A stretch of 36,075 bases of DNA from Paenibacillus gyeongsangnamensis (GCF_027533625.1 NZ_JAQAGZ010000039.1:1-36075); one strand, 5' to 3'; positions 1 through 7,689 are shown, numbered from the stretch's first letter. The notes: generated by a model not told the origin, from the letters alone. Made by a program: numbers and translations.

Positions 1-200
1 GGGATGGTGAACCCCAAGGTAAGTGTGGAGTATGCGTGCAGAAGAATAACCCTTGGAGAAATGTTCCAGCACTTCTTCTGTTCCCGTATGCCCAAAATTG
101 GGATAGCTATGTCTGATAAGCTCTCTCCTGAATAACATCTGCAAACCAAGGTGTTAAAATCCTGCGAATGAGTGAGTATATGTGAGATAAACCATTAAAA

Positions 201-215
201 CCGAGGGACGGGCAG
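201..215 (+). repeat. Cassette-type repeat, 3' end only (element A)
   Basis: The stretch ends in ACGGGCAG, preceded by CGAGGG, the same 3' signature as in element J (GCGAGGGACGGGCAG near 32775). No 5' half (CTAACGG...) can be recognised upstream, so this copy is truncated or lies at the edge of an older rearrangement. The next gene downstream is the DUF2975/Xre pair, as expected for a 3' end that precedes a cargo gene. Confidence 0.6.
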
Positions 216-253
216 TTTTGTTGAACAAGTTGTAAATTTAACATTTTAAAGTA

Positions 254-289
254 AGAGCATTTCTTTGTAATGAGAAATGCTTTTTATTT
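254..289 (+). terminator. Rho-independent terminator
   Basis: A 9-bp stem (AGCATTTCT at 256-264 with AGAAATGCT at 273-281) encloses an 8-nt loop and is followed by a T-rich tail. No gene that it would terminate can be recognised between 1 and 250. Confidence 0.75.
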
Positions 290-351
290 TTGTCAAAATT
301 AAAAGGATATTTCAATAACATAATAATATAATAAAAAACAATACTAATTTA

Positions 352-380
352 TTGTAAAACGATAAATCATATGCTAAAAT
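352..380 (+). promoter_or_regulatory. Sigma-A-like promoter for the DUF2975/Xre pair
   Basis: TTGTAA (352-357) and TAAAAT (375-380) are separated by 17 bp and lie about 45 bp before the ATG at 426. This is a pattern match only. Confidence 0.5.
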
Positions 381-425
381 CATGCATTAACGTTTCGGTA
401 AAATTTAATTAACGAGGTGCTTTTT

Positions 426-908
426 ATGAAACAAGTTACGACATTGTTTTTAAAGCTAGCTGTTATTTTTATAGGAATCCCAGTTCTTGCATTGTGCATA
501 TTTTTGGTGCCTAAGATCGGGAATTTTGCTGGAGAATTGTATCCAGATATTGCTTATATGAAATCTCTCGTTTTAATCGATATGTACGCGGCAGCGATAC
601 CTTTTTACTTTGCTCTGTATCAAGCTTTTAAACTTTTAAGCTATATTGATAAGAACCAAGCGTTCTCGGAATTATCGGTAAAGGCTTTAAAGAATATAAA
701 ATACTGTGCCATCACGATCAGTACCTTGTACCTGCTAGGTATGCCACTCTACTATCTCATGGCGGAAAGAGTTGACCCTCCAGGCATCATACCAATTGGA
801 TTGGTCGTTATTTTCGCCTCTATGGTGATCGCCGTTTTTGCTGCTGTTCTCCAAAGACTTTTACAAGAAGCTATTAATATAAAATCAGAAAATGATTTAA
901 CGATCTGA
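426..908 (+). CDS. DUF2975 family membrane protein
   Basis: This 160-residue protein has four hydrophobic segments (about residues 5-30, 45-67, 90-110 and 120-145), the usual DUF2975 layout. DUF2975 proteins are integral membrane proteins of unknown function, commonly encoded beside a small Xre-type regulator, as in the YoaS/YozG pair of Bacillus subtilis. Exactly that partner follows at 919. The ATG at 426 is chosen because GAGGTG (413-418) sits 7 nt upstream; a GTG at 417 would overlap that ribosome binding site. The stop is 10 bp before the next start, so the two form an operon. The pair lies between repeat elements A and B and is one cassette-like unit. Family assignment is by recognition of fold and context. 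Confidence 0.8.
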   Translation: MKQVTTLFLKLAVIFIGIPVLALCIFLVPKIGNFAGELYPDIAYMKSLVLIDMYAAAIPFYFALYQAFKLLSYIDKNQAFSELSVKALKNIKYCAITISTLYLLGMPLYYLMAERVDPPGIIPIGLVVIFASMVIAVFAAVLQRLLQEAINIKSENDLTI

Positions 909-918
909 GGTGAATATC

Positions 919-1137
919 ATGGCGATTATCATCAATGTTGATGTGATGTTGGCAAAAAGGAAAATGAGCGTAACAGAACTTTCGGAGAGGGTTGGAATTA
1001 CTATGGCGAATCTTTCCATTCTGAAAAATGGAAAAGCAAAAGCGGTTCGTTTTTCAACATTAGAAGCGATATGTAAGACTTTGGATTGTCAGCCAGGTGA
1101 TATTTTGGAGTACAAAAGCGACGAAGACACTCAATAA
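919..1137 (+). CDS. Small Xre/Cro-CI family regulator (YozG-like)
   Basis: This 72-residue protein is essentially one helix-turn-helix domain. The core KMSVTELSERVGITMANLSI is a typical HTH, followed by TLEAICKTLDCQPGDILEY, the usual end of this family. Such proteins bind DNA as dimers and often repress their own operon; that role is inferred from the family. The ATG at 919 is preferred over the GTG at 910 because TGAGGTGA (906-913) gives correct spacing. The ribosome binding site overlaps the DUF2975 stop codon, suggesting translational coupling. The stop codon lies 20 bp before element B. Confidence 0.85.
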   Translation: MAIIINVDVMLAKRKMSVTELSERVGITMANLSILKNGKAKAVRFSTLEAICKTLDCQPGDILEYKSDEDTQ

Positions 1138-1157
1138 AAACAGACAACTAATTTATT

Positions 1158-1260
1158 TAACGGGGTACGATAATTCAATTAACCGACATCATAAGCTACC
1201 GTGAGCTCGACCGGCAGCTTTATTGCGCTAACGTAAGTTCTAAATAATTGCGACGGGCGG
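1158..1260 (+). repeat. Cassette-type structured repeat (element B)
   Basis: The 5' part TAACGGGGTACGATAATTCA (1158-1177) and the 3' part TTGCGACGGGCGG (1248-1260) match the other copies. Between them lies an imperfect hairpin around AGCTACCG...CGGCAGCT. The following minus-strand gene ends 1 bp after the element. Confidence 0.75.
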
Positions 1261-1261
1261 A

Positions 1262-1750
1262 TTACAAATAATCAAAGATCCACATGAATCCAATCGTAAA
1301 TGGAATCGAAAGCAACAGTGCTACAGGCGTTTTTTTGTAATGGAGATAAAGCATTGGAAACATGATGATGTAGAAAATCACACTCCACCCCATGTTCCAT
1401 CCCCTAAAATAATCCATGCGGTCGGTCAGGAAAAAAATGTACTCGGTGATAGAAAAGGCAATTATCCAAGCTGCCCAGTACAGAAATATGCGCCTCCACT
1501 GAAGAGGATGGTAGGATAAAAACAAAATGGTCATGGAAGGTTCTACGATAAAGATAATAATGATGTCCAGCATCTCTTGTGGGATAAGCGAGGACTTATA
1601 CTTCCAAAGGGGGCTTGTTTTTACTATATAGCTGTAATGCAGGTTGAGCATCACTATATAGAGAATCGTGGGGTAAAACTCTCGCCACTTGGACCATTTT
1701 GCGTAACGCAAGGCAAGAAACAAAAGAATTCCAGTTAGTGAAAGATTCAT
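1262..1750 (-). CDS. CBO0543 family membrane protein
   Basis: This protein of about 162 residues has five or six hydrophobic segments. An early aromatic motif WREFYPTILYIVMLN and a later stretch YFRGWNMGWSVIFYI are typical of the CBO0543 family of Bacillota membrane proteins, whose function is unknown. Of the alternative ATGs near 1750-1759, the one at 1750 is preferred because GAGGT lies 10 nt upstream, whereas the ATG at 1759 would be only 1 nt from it. The gene is oriented opposite to the other cargo genes in this stretch, with elements B and C on either side. It probably stands alone. Confidence 0.75.
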   Translation of the reverse strand: MNLSLTGILLFLALRYAKWSKWREFYPTILYIVMLNLHYSYIVKTSPLWKYKSSLIPQEMLDIIIIFIVEPSMTILFLSYHPLQWRRIFLYWAAWIIAFSITEYIFFLTDRMDYFRGWNMGWSVIFYIIMFPMLYLHYKKTPVALLLSIPFTIGFMWIFDYL

Positions 1751-1858
1751 TGTACACATGACCTCACATTACCGTAGTTACACCTCGGTGTAAATTTACG
1801 TTACTGCTTTCATTCTTTACATTTTGCATGATTCTAAACTCTGTTATAATAAGACAAG

Positions 1859-1938
1859 TTAACGGAGAACGATAGTTCAACCATAACAGGGAGCAGACCG
1901 ATGCGGTGCTGCTCCCTGTTTATTGAAGTAACGGGCAG
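1859..1938 (+). repeat. Cassette-type structured repeat (element C)
   Basis: A well-preserved copy. The 5' part TTAACGGAGAACGATAGTTC is followed by a 10-bp stem CAGGGAGCAG (1887-1896) with CTGCTCCCTG (1909-1918), and the 3' part is TTATTGAAGTAACGGGCAG (1920-1938). TTCAA near the 5' side can pair with TTGAA near the 3' side, closing an outer stem. The copy is very close to element K, 31 kb away. Confidence 0.85.
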
Positions 1939-2025
1939 TTATGTATCAAAGATTGTTGTTCCAACACAAAGTATATAATTGAAAATATATAACCATAATT
2001 ATTTAAAAGAGAAGGCTTTGAAGGA

Positions 2026-2241
2026 ATGGTGGGTCGCTACCTTATGCGAAGCGAAATGACATGGAGAGATTTTTTTCGGTTCATTTTTAAAAGGTTCATC
2101 ATCATTTTGTGTCTCACATTGATAATTAGTGCTATCCTGTATTTCCTTGGATTAGGTCCTAATCCTGCTGGCATTTTTATCGCTTTGGTAATAGTGTACC
2201 TTTTGTTACTTATGTTCAAATTATACTATCTCTATTTGTAA
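2026..2241 (+). CDS. Small two-helix membrane protein, unknown function
   Basis: This 71-residue protein has two hydrophobic segments: residues about 24-43 (IIILCLTLIISAILYFLGLG) and about 49-68 (ending KLYYLYL). A positively charged, aromatic N-terminus (RDFFRFIFKRF) suggests it faces the cytoplasm. No family is recognised. GAAGG lies about 10 nt before the ATG at 2026, an acceptable but not strong ribosome binding site; an in-frame ATG at 2044 is an alternative start. The gene sits alone between elements C and D, which supports it being cassette cargo. Confidence 0.55.
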   Translation: MVGRYLMRSEMTWRDFFRFIFKRFIIILCLTLIISAILYFLGLGPNPAGIFIALVIVYLLLLMFKLYYLYL

Positions 2242-2292
2242 GTTATGTTCGGTGAACCGGTACCACCACTAGGTAAAAGTGCTGGTTACTAC

Positions 2293-2360
2293 ACTAACGG
2301 GTGACGATAGAGAAATGAGCAGATGGCTGCGGCTGTCTGTTTTTTCATTAGAACGGGCAG
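2293..2360 (+). repeat. Cassette-type structured repeat (element D)
   Basis: The 5' part ACTAACGGGTGACGATAGAG is followed by a short imperfect hairpin (CAGA...TCTG) and the 3' part CATTAGAACGGGCAG ending at 2360. This is the shortest complete copy, about 68 bp. Confidence 0.8.
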
Positions 2361-2446
2361 AATAGTACAAATTGCTTTTGAAATACCGGGTAATAATCTT
2401 TGAATTTCATAAATCTTGTACTTTTAGCCTTCTTCATCTAAATTAG

Positions 2447-3119
2447 ATGGATATATATGATGTAGAGGTGAAGAGATGGCATATCGGCTATTACGGTATT
2501 TTATTTTTTTCTTGGTTTAACTTTCTTTGGATTAGGGAATGCGATTGCGGTGAAAGTTCAATCTTTGGGGCAGCATCCATGAGAGGTATTAAATGTCGCC
2601 CTTTTCCATCGGTTCGGGTTCACGATTGGGACGTGGAGTGTCATTTGCGGCTTAGTACTTGTGCTGATCGCCTTCGTCGTTGATAGGAAGTATATTAACA
2701 TTGGTACGTTTCTAAATACCTTGTCAATCGGCCCGATCATGGATTTCTTTTTGCATCTCAACATTCTTCCTCATGAAACGGATCATTGGTGGTTGAATCT
2801 ACTCATCTTGCTGATGGGTATTATCATATCCGGCATTGGCGGAGGCATCTATGTGGCTGCAGGAATCGGGGCCGGTCCTAGGGATGGTTTCATGCTATCC
2901 ATTTCGGAAAAAACCGGGTTATCGGTCAGCCGGGCAAGAATCGTTGTCGAGAGTATCATATTGATTATCGGCTTCATCCTTGGCGGTCCAGTGTTTATTA
3001 TGACGTTTGTATATACCTTTATTCAAAGCCCAATATTTCAATTTTCCATGAAGCTGATGCGTTCCTATATCGCTAGTCTGGATCGGAAGCATAAGGGACA
3101 ATTTGAGATTCCTTTATAA
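2447..3119 (+). pseudogene. YczE/YitT-like membrane protein, broken by a frameshift and a stop
   Basis: Joining two frames gives a protein of about 220 residues with the YczE-type pattern: LGLTFFGLGNAIAVK near the N-terminus, FGFTIGTWSV, IGTFLNTLSIGPIMDFFL, GIGAGPRDGFML, and a last membrane segment. Members are multi-spanning membrane proteins of poorly known function. Two lesions are visible. A run of seven T at 2504-2510 shifts the frame where six T would keep it. A TGA at about 2580 stands where the family has Trp after Pro (P-W-E-V). The C-terminal 150 residues from 2661 are open, but without its first helices the protein is unlikely to be functional. It lies between elements D and E. Recoding of TGA is unlikely given the second lesion. 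Confidence 0.75.
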
Positions 3120-3123
3120 TTGG

Positions 3124-3158
3124 AAGGAGGATGCCCTTTATGGTCAACCTCCTTTTGT
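3124..3158 (+). terminator. Probable rho-independent terminator
   Basis: AAGGAGG (3124-3130) pairs with CCTCCTT (3148-3154), followed by a short T run. It lies 5 bp after the stop of the YczE-like gene. Confidence 0.55.
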
Positions 3159-3241
3159 GGAATCCCCCGGGGAATAATCGACCAGAGAGGTACATAGAAG
3201 TACAGATTTGGGATGATAAGCCATTGACTCGATGGTTGCTA

Positions 3242-3326
3242 AACTAACGGGGTACGTTAGTTGAATGACACCAGCGGCAGTCTAAGACTTTATTTTTCAA
3301 GTCTTGGTCCGCCGCTGTTTCTTTTA
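3242..3326 (+). repeat. Cassette-type structured repeat (element E), 3' end lost
   Basis: This copy begins with a perfect inverted repeat: AACTAACG (3242-3249) and CGTTAGTT (3255-3262) around GGGTA. A long compound hairpin follows: CAGCGGC (3272-3278) with GCCGCTG (3311-3317), and inside it AAGACTT (3284-3290) with AAGTCTT (3299-3305). The expected ACGGGCAG end is missing, so the array is interrupted here. Confidence 0.75.
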
Positions 3327-3330
3327 ATGG

Positions 3331-3840
3331 ATCAGTCTAAAACTCATTTTTCAAAAGCTGACGATTTTTCAATTCAAAAACCGTGTCAAATCAACGACTC
3401 CAGTCTAATTCTTTATTTTCATCGAAACTTACTTTAAGTTACGTCACCTCTCTGATCGCAGAAAGAGACCCACATCAACGGGATGTGGGTCTTAATTTAT
3501 ATATTAAAAAGGGGGTCGAGTTTTATTATAGGCTCGGTTCATTAAAGCCACATGAAAATCAGTTTTCATGTTTATTACAAATGTCTGCGTAGCAGAGCTT
3601 CAGGTAGACATATTCACCAAAGCTGGTGTTTTGTGAAGTAGTCTATTTAAATTAACTTATTTTGGCCAGAGCATTATCTACTGCTTCTTTGGGTTACGCC
3701 AAAACCTGAGATTTACCAAGTGCTACCACGAACTGCATAAGTCATGATCAGCTATACACCATAACAGAATTGCCCATAAATTTTCACTATGGTGTATTGA
3801 TTACCCATCCTATTTGAGAAGGTGTTATCATTGATTCATA
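3331..3840. other. Gene-free stretch with hairpins
   Basis: No convincing gene is seen. Two clean hairpins are present: GACCCACAT (3467-3475) with ATGTGGGTC (3483-3491), and CATGAAAA (3551-3558) with TTTTCATG (3563-3570), each followed by T-rich sequence. A separated inverted repeat ACACCAT...ATGGTGT spans about 3756-3796 and may be the end of a lost insertion sequence. A 69-codon reading frame at 3383-3592 runs through both hairpins and has no ribosome binding site, so it is not called. Confidence 0.4.
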
Positions 3841-3846
3841 AGGAAG

Positions 3847-4380
3847 CCAGAACTAGACAAGCGAATTCGTCCCTTTCTGAAACCGACCAATGATTCCTAC
3901 CGAACGGATGAAACCTACATCAAAGTCAAAGGACAATGGAAATACCTTTACCGGGCAGTGGATTCAAACGGAAAAACGATTGATTTCATGCTTTCTGAGA
4001 ATCGAGATGCTCCCGCGGCCAGACGATTTTTCAAGAAAGCGTTGACCTCGCCACACAATCAACCGCCGCGCGTGATCACCGTCGATAAAAATCCAGCTTA
4101 CTCTATCGCAGTCCAACAATTGAAAGAAGAGAAAGCCATGAATCAAGAAACATTACTACGACAACAGAAATATCTAAACAATATAATTGAATAAGACCAT
4201 CGATTCATAAAGAAAGTGATTAAATCAATGATGGGATTCAAGTCTTTTAATACTGCAGAGAAAACAATTGCCGGAATCGAAGTCATGCATATGATAAAGA
4301 AAGGGCAGGTCGAATGCATTCATTCGTCTGTCCTTTCTGCAGTACAATTAATCAATAAAATGTTTGGTTTAACAGCATAG
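3847..4380 (+). pseudogene. IS6-family (IS240/IS431-like) transposase, 5'-truncated and stopped
   Basis: The reading starts inside the protein at PELDKRIRPFLKPTNDSYR. It contains DETYIKVKGQWKYLYRAVDS (first catalytic Asp), ITVDKNPAYSIAV (second Asp) and LNNIIE (catalytic Glu). A TAA at 4192-4194 replaces the Gln that normally follows that Glu (E-Q-D-H-R). The frame then continues without further lesions through DHRFIKKVIKSMMGFKSFNT to a natural stop at 4380. The N-terminal third, including the DNA-binding region, is absent. This is a dead remnant. No terminal inverted repeats were found with confidence. Confidence 0.85.
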
Positions 4381-4399
4381 TCAAACAATAATATGGCGA

Positions 4400-4530
4400 C
4401 TATCTTTGATCCATTTTAATAGTTGCACCAAAACCCCATTCTTGACCATGATAAATAACAGAGACATCAATCTTTTTGTAATTGCGTAAGTTTCCCCAAA
4501 AAGGAGATTCATCATTTTCTGTCGAACTGG
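4400..4530 (-). pseudogene. Possible C-terminal fragment of an unknown protein
   Basis: On the minus strand a frame reads ESPFWGNLRNYKKIDVSVIY followed by HGQEWGFGATIKMDQR and a stop at 4400. The composition looks like real protein, but the upstream part runs straight into the transposon-end remnant at 4531-4556, so the start of the gene appears lost. No family is recognised. Confidence 0.3.
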
Positions 4531-4557
4531 TGTTAGATGACGAGAACATTATCTCAT
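4531..4557 (+). mobile_element. Solo transposon end, family 1 (degenerate)
   Basis: TGTTAGATGACGAGAACATT followed by ATCTCAT matches the left end of the 145-bp element at 12441 (TGTCGGATGACAAGAACATT, ATCTCAT) with a few changes. No right end lies close by; a right-type end occurs at 7666-7685. Confidence 0.6.
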
Positions 4558-4634
4558 GGATGGCGAAGTCGAGCTGCTGCCAACCGTGAAGCAACGGAGC
4601 CATCCAGCCTTGATTCAGGAGAGGAGAGCAAGGG

Positions 4635-6242
4635 ATGAATTTCGAAACGCTATTTAACCCGTATCCTTCACAACGAATGACAACATTCGGACGGAAAGGG
4701 ATGGTTGCAACGTCTCAGCCTCTGGCCGCCCAAGCGGGCCTCGACATTCTGAAGCGCGGCGGAAACGCGATTGATGCGGCCATCGCTGCGGCGGCATGTA
4801 TGACGGTCGTTGAGCCGAACTCCAACAGCATCGGCGGCGATACGTTCGCCCTCGTGTGGACGGAAGGGAAGCTGCACGGGCTCAATGCGAGCGGACCTTC
4901 CCCCGCTTCGATTTCGGTCGAGAAGGTGAAGGCCGCAGGCATCGAACGAATCCCTACCTACGGGATGGTCCCCGTGACGGTTCCCGGAACTCCGGGCTCC
5001 TGGTGTGCTCTATCCGAGAGATTCGGCCGTCTTTCGCTGACGGAGGTGCTGGAGCCGGCGATCGATTATGCAGAGCATGGCTTTCCGGTGTCTCCGACGA
5101 TCGCGAAATATTGGGAGCTGGGATTCAAGAATATCAGCAGCCTACAGGACGAATTGTATCAGCCCTGGCTGGATACCTTCGCACCGAATGGGCGAGCCCC
5201 CAGGGCGGGCGAAATTTGGCGTTCCAAGGATCATGCAAGGTCGCTGAAGTCGATCGCGGAGACGAAGGCGGAATCGTTTTACCGGGGGGAACTGGCTGAC
5301 AAGATCGACTGCCACTTCCGCGAGCACGGCGGATACCTCTGGAAAGAGGATTTGGCGGCGTTTTATCCAGAGTGGGTCGAACCAATTCATGTCGCCTATA
5401 AAGGCTATGAGGTATGGGAAATCCCTCCTAACGGCCAAGGATTGATCGCATTGCTGGCCTTGAATATTTTGAAGGGCTTTGATTTTGCGGCGAAGGATTT
5501 GGTCGATACGTACCATAAACAGATCGAAGCGGTGAAGCTCGGTTTCGTTGACGGGCTTAAGTACATCACTGATCAGCGTAAGATGAACGTCTCCGTTCAA
5601 GAGCTACTGGCCGACAGCTACGCCGATGAAAGAAGGGCGCTCATCGGGAAGCATGCGATCATGCCGCAGCCGGGTGAGCCCCCCAAAGGCGGTACGGTTT
5701 ATTTGGCCGCAGCCGACGAGGAAGGGAATATGGTGTCTTTGATTCAAAGCCATGCAGGAGACTTCGGTGCAGGTATTGTCGTTCCGGGGACCGGGATTTG
5801 CATGCAGAACCGAGGGACGGGATTCTCGCTGAGTCCGGAGCACTTGAATGTACTGGAGCCCGGCAAGAAGACGTTTCATACGATCATTCCCGGCTTTCTC
5901 ACTAAGCAGGGCTGCCCGGTCGGACCATTCGGCGTCATGTGCGGATCCATTCAGCCCCAGGCGCATGTACAGATTCTTTTAAATACGATTGATTTCGGCC
6001 TGAACCCGCAGGCTAGCTTGGATGCGCCAAGATGGAGATGGCTCCGGGACAATATCATCGAAGTGGAACCCCAATTCCCGGATTATTTGGCTCAGGCGCT
6101 CGCCAGAAAAGGACATATTGTTCAAAGAGCATTGGATTCGGGGATGTTCGGTCGCGGTCAAATTATATGGAGAGACTCGGAGAGCGGCGTTCTGGCGGGT
6201 GGAACGGAACCGAGGGCGGACGGCGAAGTCGCTGCCTGGTAA
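4635..6242 (+). CDS. Gamma-glutamyltransferase family protein (YwrD-like)
   Basis: This 535-residue protein belongs to the gamma-glutamyltransferase/Ntn-hydrolase family, which self-cleaves to expose a catalytic Thr and hydrolyses or transfers gamma-glutamyl groups. Near the N-terminus are GMVATSQPLAAQAGLDILKR and GGNAIDAAIAAAACMTVVEP. The cleavage site is GGTVYLAAADEEGNMVSLIQ, with Thr354 as the expected nucleophile, followed by an oxyanion-region motif GTGICMQNRGTGFS. No signal peptide is visible, unlike secreted Ggt, which points to the cytoplasmic YwrD-like branch. The true substrate is unknown. A purine-rich ribosome binding site (GGAGAGGAGAGCAAGGG) precedes the ATG. The GC content is clearly higher than in the cassette regions. 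An MFS remnant follows directly, a common partner for this family. Confidence 0.9.
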   Translation: MNFETLFNPYPSQRMTTFGRKGMVATSQPLAAQAGLDILKRGGNAIDAAIAAAACMTVVEPNSNSIGGDTFALVWTEGKLHGLNASGPSPASISVEKVKAAGIERIPTYGMVPVTVPGTPGSWCALSERFGRLSLTEVLEPAIDYAEHGFPVSPTIAKYWELGFKNISSLQDELYQPWLDTFAPNGRAPRAGEIWRSKDHARSLKSIAETKAESFYRGELADKIDCHFREHGGYLWKEDLAAFYPEWVEPIHVAYKGYEVWEIPPNGQGLIALLALNILKGFDFAAKDLVDTYHKQIEAVKLGFVDGLKYITDQRKMNVSVQELLADSYADERRALIGKHAIMPQPGEPPKGGTVYLAAADEEGNMVSLIQSHAGDFGAGIVVPGTGICMQNRGTGFSLSPEHLNVLEPGKKTFHTIIPGFLTKQGCPVGPFGVMCGSIQPQAHVQILLNTIDFGLNPQASLDAPRWRWLRDNIIEVEPQFPDYLAQALARKGHIVQRALDSGMFGRGQIIWRDSESGVLAGGTEPRADGEVAAW

Positions 6243-6255
6243 CACCCGGCGCTTG

Positions 6256-6485
6256 TGTCAAGTCTCAAACCAAGCACGAATCTATAGGCTTTTGCCTGAA
6301 GCCCGAAGCCGAATCTACACTGTCTTCATGGTGGCCACGTTCTTGGGGGGAGCGGACGGATCCTCGATCGGGGGCTACGCATGGAAAGTTTGGGGCTGGC
6401 AAGGAGTATGCGCAGCGGCGGAGTATTTACGCTGCTCGCTTATCTCATCTGTCTTCTTCACCGACTGCCCTATGGCAGGCCTTAA
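6256..6485 (+). pseudogene. C-terminal fragment of an MFS transporter, frameshifted
   Basis: The frame reads CQVSNQARIYRLLPEARSRI, then VFMVATFLGGADGSSIGGYA and KVWGWQGVCAAA. This is the last third of an MFS efflux-type transporter: the NQARI...P.ARSR motif between helices 10 and 11, then a glycine-rich helix. After GVCAAA one base is out of place; shifting frame gives a normal final helix, GVFTLLAYLICLLHRLPYGR, and a stop at 6485. The N-terminal two thirds are missing between this point and the preceding gene, so a deletion removed them. It probably once formed an operon with the glutamyltransferase gene. Confidence 0.75.
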
Positions 6486-6506
6486 ACAATAGGGAGGTGA
6501 CTGAAC

Positions 6507-6977
6507 ATGAATGTATACGACTTCAAAGTAAAAACGGCGAGAGGCGAGCAGAGATCGTTGGCAGAATATCGCGGCAAAGTGCTTCTCATTGTAAATACGG
6601 CAACCCAATGCGGTCTGGCTCCTCAGTTTAAAGATTTGCAGCGGATGCATGAGAAGTATCAGAATGAAGGTTTAGCGATCCTTGGCTTCCCGTGCAATCA
6701 GTTCGCTGACCAAGAGCCGGTGAAGGACAGCGAGATGGCACAGACCTGTCAGCTCAACTTCGGCGTAACGTTCCCGCTACATGGCAAAATCAATGTGAAT
6801 GGGCCGGACGCGGACCCGCTGTACAAGTATTTGAAGCAAGAGGCGCCTGGCTTTCTAGGCACCCGCATCAAGTGGAACTTCACGAAGTTTCTTGTTGATG
6901 CAGAGGGACGCGTAGTGAAGCGTTTCTCGCCGACGACGAAGCCGATGAAGATTGAAGCGCAGGAGAAAGCAAAATAA
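6507..6977 (+). CDS. bsaA: Glutathione peroxidase family thiol peroxidase
   Basis: This 156-residue protein has the family signatures NTATQCGLAPQF (peroxidatic Cys35), GFPCNQF (Cys63) and IKWNFTKFLVD (catalytic Trp/Asn), with a further Cys81 in TCQLNFGVTF that is the usual resolving cysteine in the thioredoxin-dependent branch. It would reduce hydrogen peroxide or organic peroxides in the cytoplasm, most likely with thioredoxin, because Bacillota generally lack glutathione; that partner is inferred. GGGAGGTGA lies 8 nt before the ATG, a strong ribosome binding site. The C-terminal tail after KPMKIE is a little different from the usual EKDIE...LL end but not clearly truncated. Confidence 0.93.
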   Translation: MNVYDFKVKTARGEQRSLAEYRGKVLLIVNTATQCGLAPQFKDLQRMHEKYQNEGLAILGFPCNQFADQEPVKDSEMAQTCQLNFGVTFPLHGKINVNGPDADPLYKYLKQEAPGFLGTRIKWNFTKFLVDAEGRVVKRFSPTTKPMKIEAQEKAK

Positions 6978-7068
6978 GCCGCACGCAGAATAAAAGGGAG
7001 CTTAAGCGCTAAGTGGCGCACGAGCCCTCATTGTCTATTATAGGTAACTGTGCGCGGCATTGTTCGTT

Positions 7069-7152
7069 GCACTAACGGATAACGAGAGCACGATAATTTT
7101 CACCACGAGGCTGCCGCGGAAACGATCGGTAACCTCGCTGCGTTTATGGGCA
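7069..7152 (+). repeat. Cassette-type structured repeat (element F)
   Basis: The 5' part CACTAACGGATAACGAGAGC carries a small insertion before CGATAATTTTC. A hairpin CGAGG...GCCG / CGGT...CCTCG (7106-7137) follows, then the 3' part TTTATGGGCAG ending at 7152. The DUF2691 gene starts 29 bp later. Confidence 0.75.
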
Positions 7153-7181
7153 GAATGGTTGAATAATAAGGTAGGATATAA

Positions 7182-7535
7182 ATGAAAAGAGGAATTAGTT
7201 TCGTGATTCCCAATGAGTACGGAAGTTTTCTTGGAGAGATTTTAGAGCCATTCGATATAACAGCATTCAATTGGTACATTGGGGGCGAGGAGTCATATTA
7301 TGTGGATGACGGTACGTTAGGGGAGCCACTTTTCCCTGGAGAGATCAACGGGATGGACGGTGTACTTCTTAAAGGAATTTTAGAAAATAACAAGTATTAT
7401 GTAATTTTCGCAAATTTAAAAGCTTATCCAAAAGAGAAGAATGTAATAGATATTCAAAAATACGAAGGGTTATTAAATAGCGACTGTCAGCTGGTGTCCG
7501 GCGACACAAACATAGGTGCTTTGAGATCCCCGTAA
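7182..7535 (+). pseudogene. DUF2691 family protein, C-terminus replaced by a transposon end
   Basis: The first 105 or so residues match DUF2691, a Bacillota family of unknown function: MKRGISFVIPNEYGSFLGEI, FNWYIGGEESYYVDDG, LFPGEINGMDGVLLKGILEN and YYVIFANLKAYPK. The family continues for roughly 40-50 more residues after SDCQLV. Here the sequence switches at 7495 into a transposon end, so the frame reads SGDTNIGALRSP and stops. The product is therefore a truncated chimera and probably inactive. The start is secure (GGTAGG upstream of the ATG, and the conserved family start). It lies 29 bp after element F and has lost its own downstream element. Confidence 0.8.
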
Positions 7536-7641
7536 ATTGGGGATTTTTTGTTTGAAAGCACATATGTTTGTGTCGCGAAGCCACGACACAAACATATGTG
7601 CATAATCGTTTTACGACACAAACATATGCGCATTATCGTGG
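7495..7641 (+). mobile_element. MITE-like insertion or transposon end, family 2
   Basis: It starts TGTCCGGCGACACAAACATA. The unit CGACACAAACATATGTGCAT occurs three times in direct orientation (near 7501, 7583, 7613) and once inverted (GCACATATGTTTGTGTCG, 7558-7575). A terminator-like hairpin GATCCCC...GGGGATTTTTT lies at about 7526-7548. Repeated internal binding sites of this sort are typical of TnsB/Mu-type transposases. No transposase is present. A second copy of this end lies at 18022-18088. Confidence 0.65.
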
Positions 7642-7659
7642 ATGAAAATGGTATCGGGT

Positions 7660-7686
7660 TATAGACATTATCTCATTCCCGACGGT
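7660..7686 (+). mobile_element. Solo transposon end, family 1 (right type)
   Basis: CATTATCTCATTCCCGACGG (7666-7685) matches the right end of the element at 12441-12585 (CATTATCTCATTTCCGACAG). It abuts the family 2 insertion, so insertions have piled up here. Confidence 0.5.
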
Positions 7687-7689
7687 TCT

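Noticed and set aside
2447..3119. Reading the TGA in the YczE-like gene as recoded Trp or selenocysteine
   Set aside because: A separate homopolymer frameshift also breaks the gene, no selenocysteine-type hairpin is seen, and the family has Trp here, so ordinary decay is simpler.
3383..3592. A 69-codon plus-strand reading frame
   Set aside because: It has no ribosome binding site, runs through two hairpins and has no protein-like conservation pattern.
7495..7641. Short direct repeats that might look like a small CRISPR array (also at 12441-12585 and 18022-18088)
   Set aside because: There are only two to four units, in mixed orientation, with irregular and very short spacing and no cas genes. 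The TGTC ends and internal hairpin fit transposon termini better.
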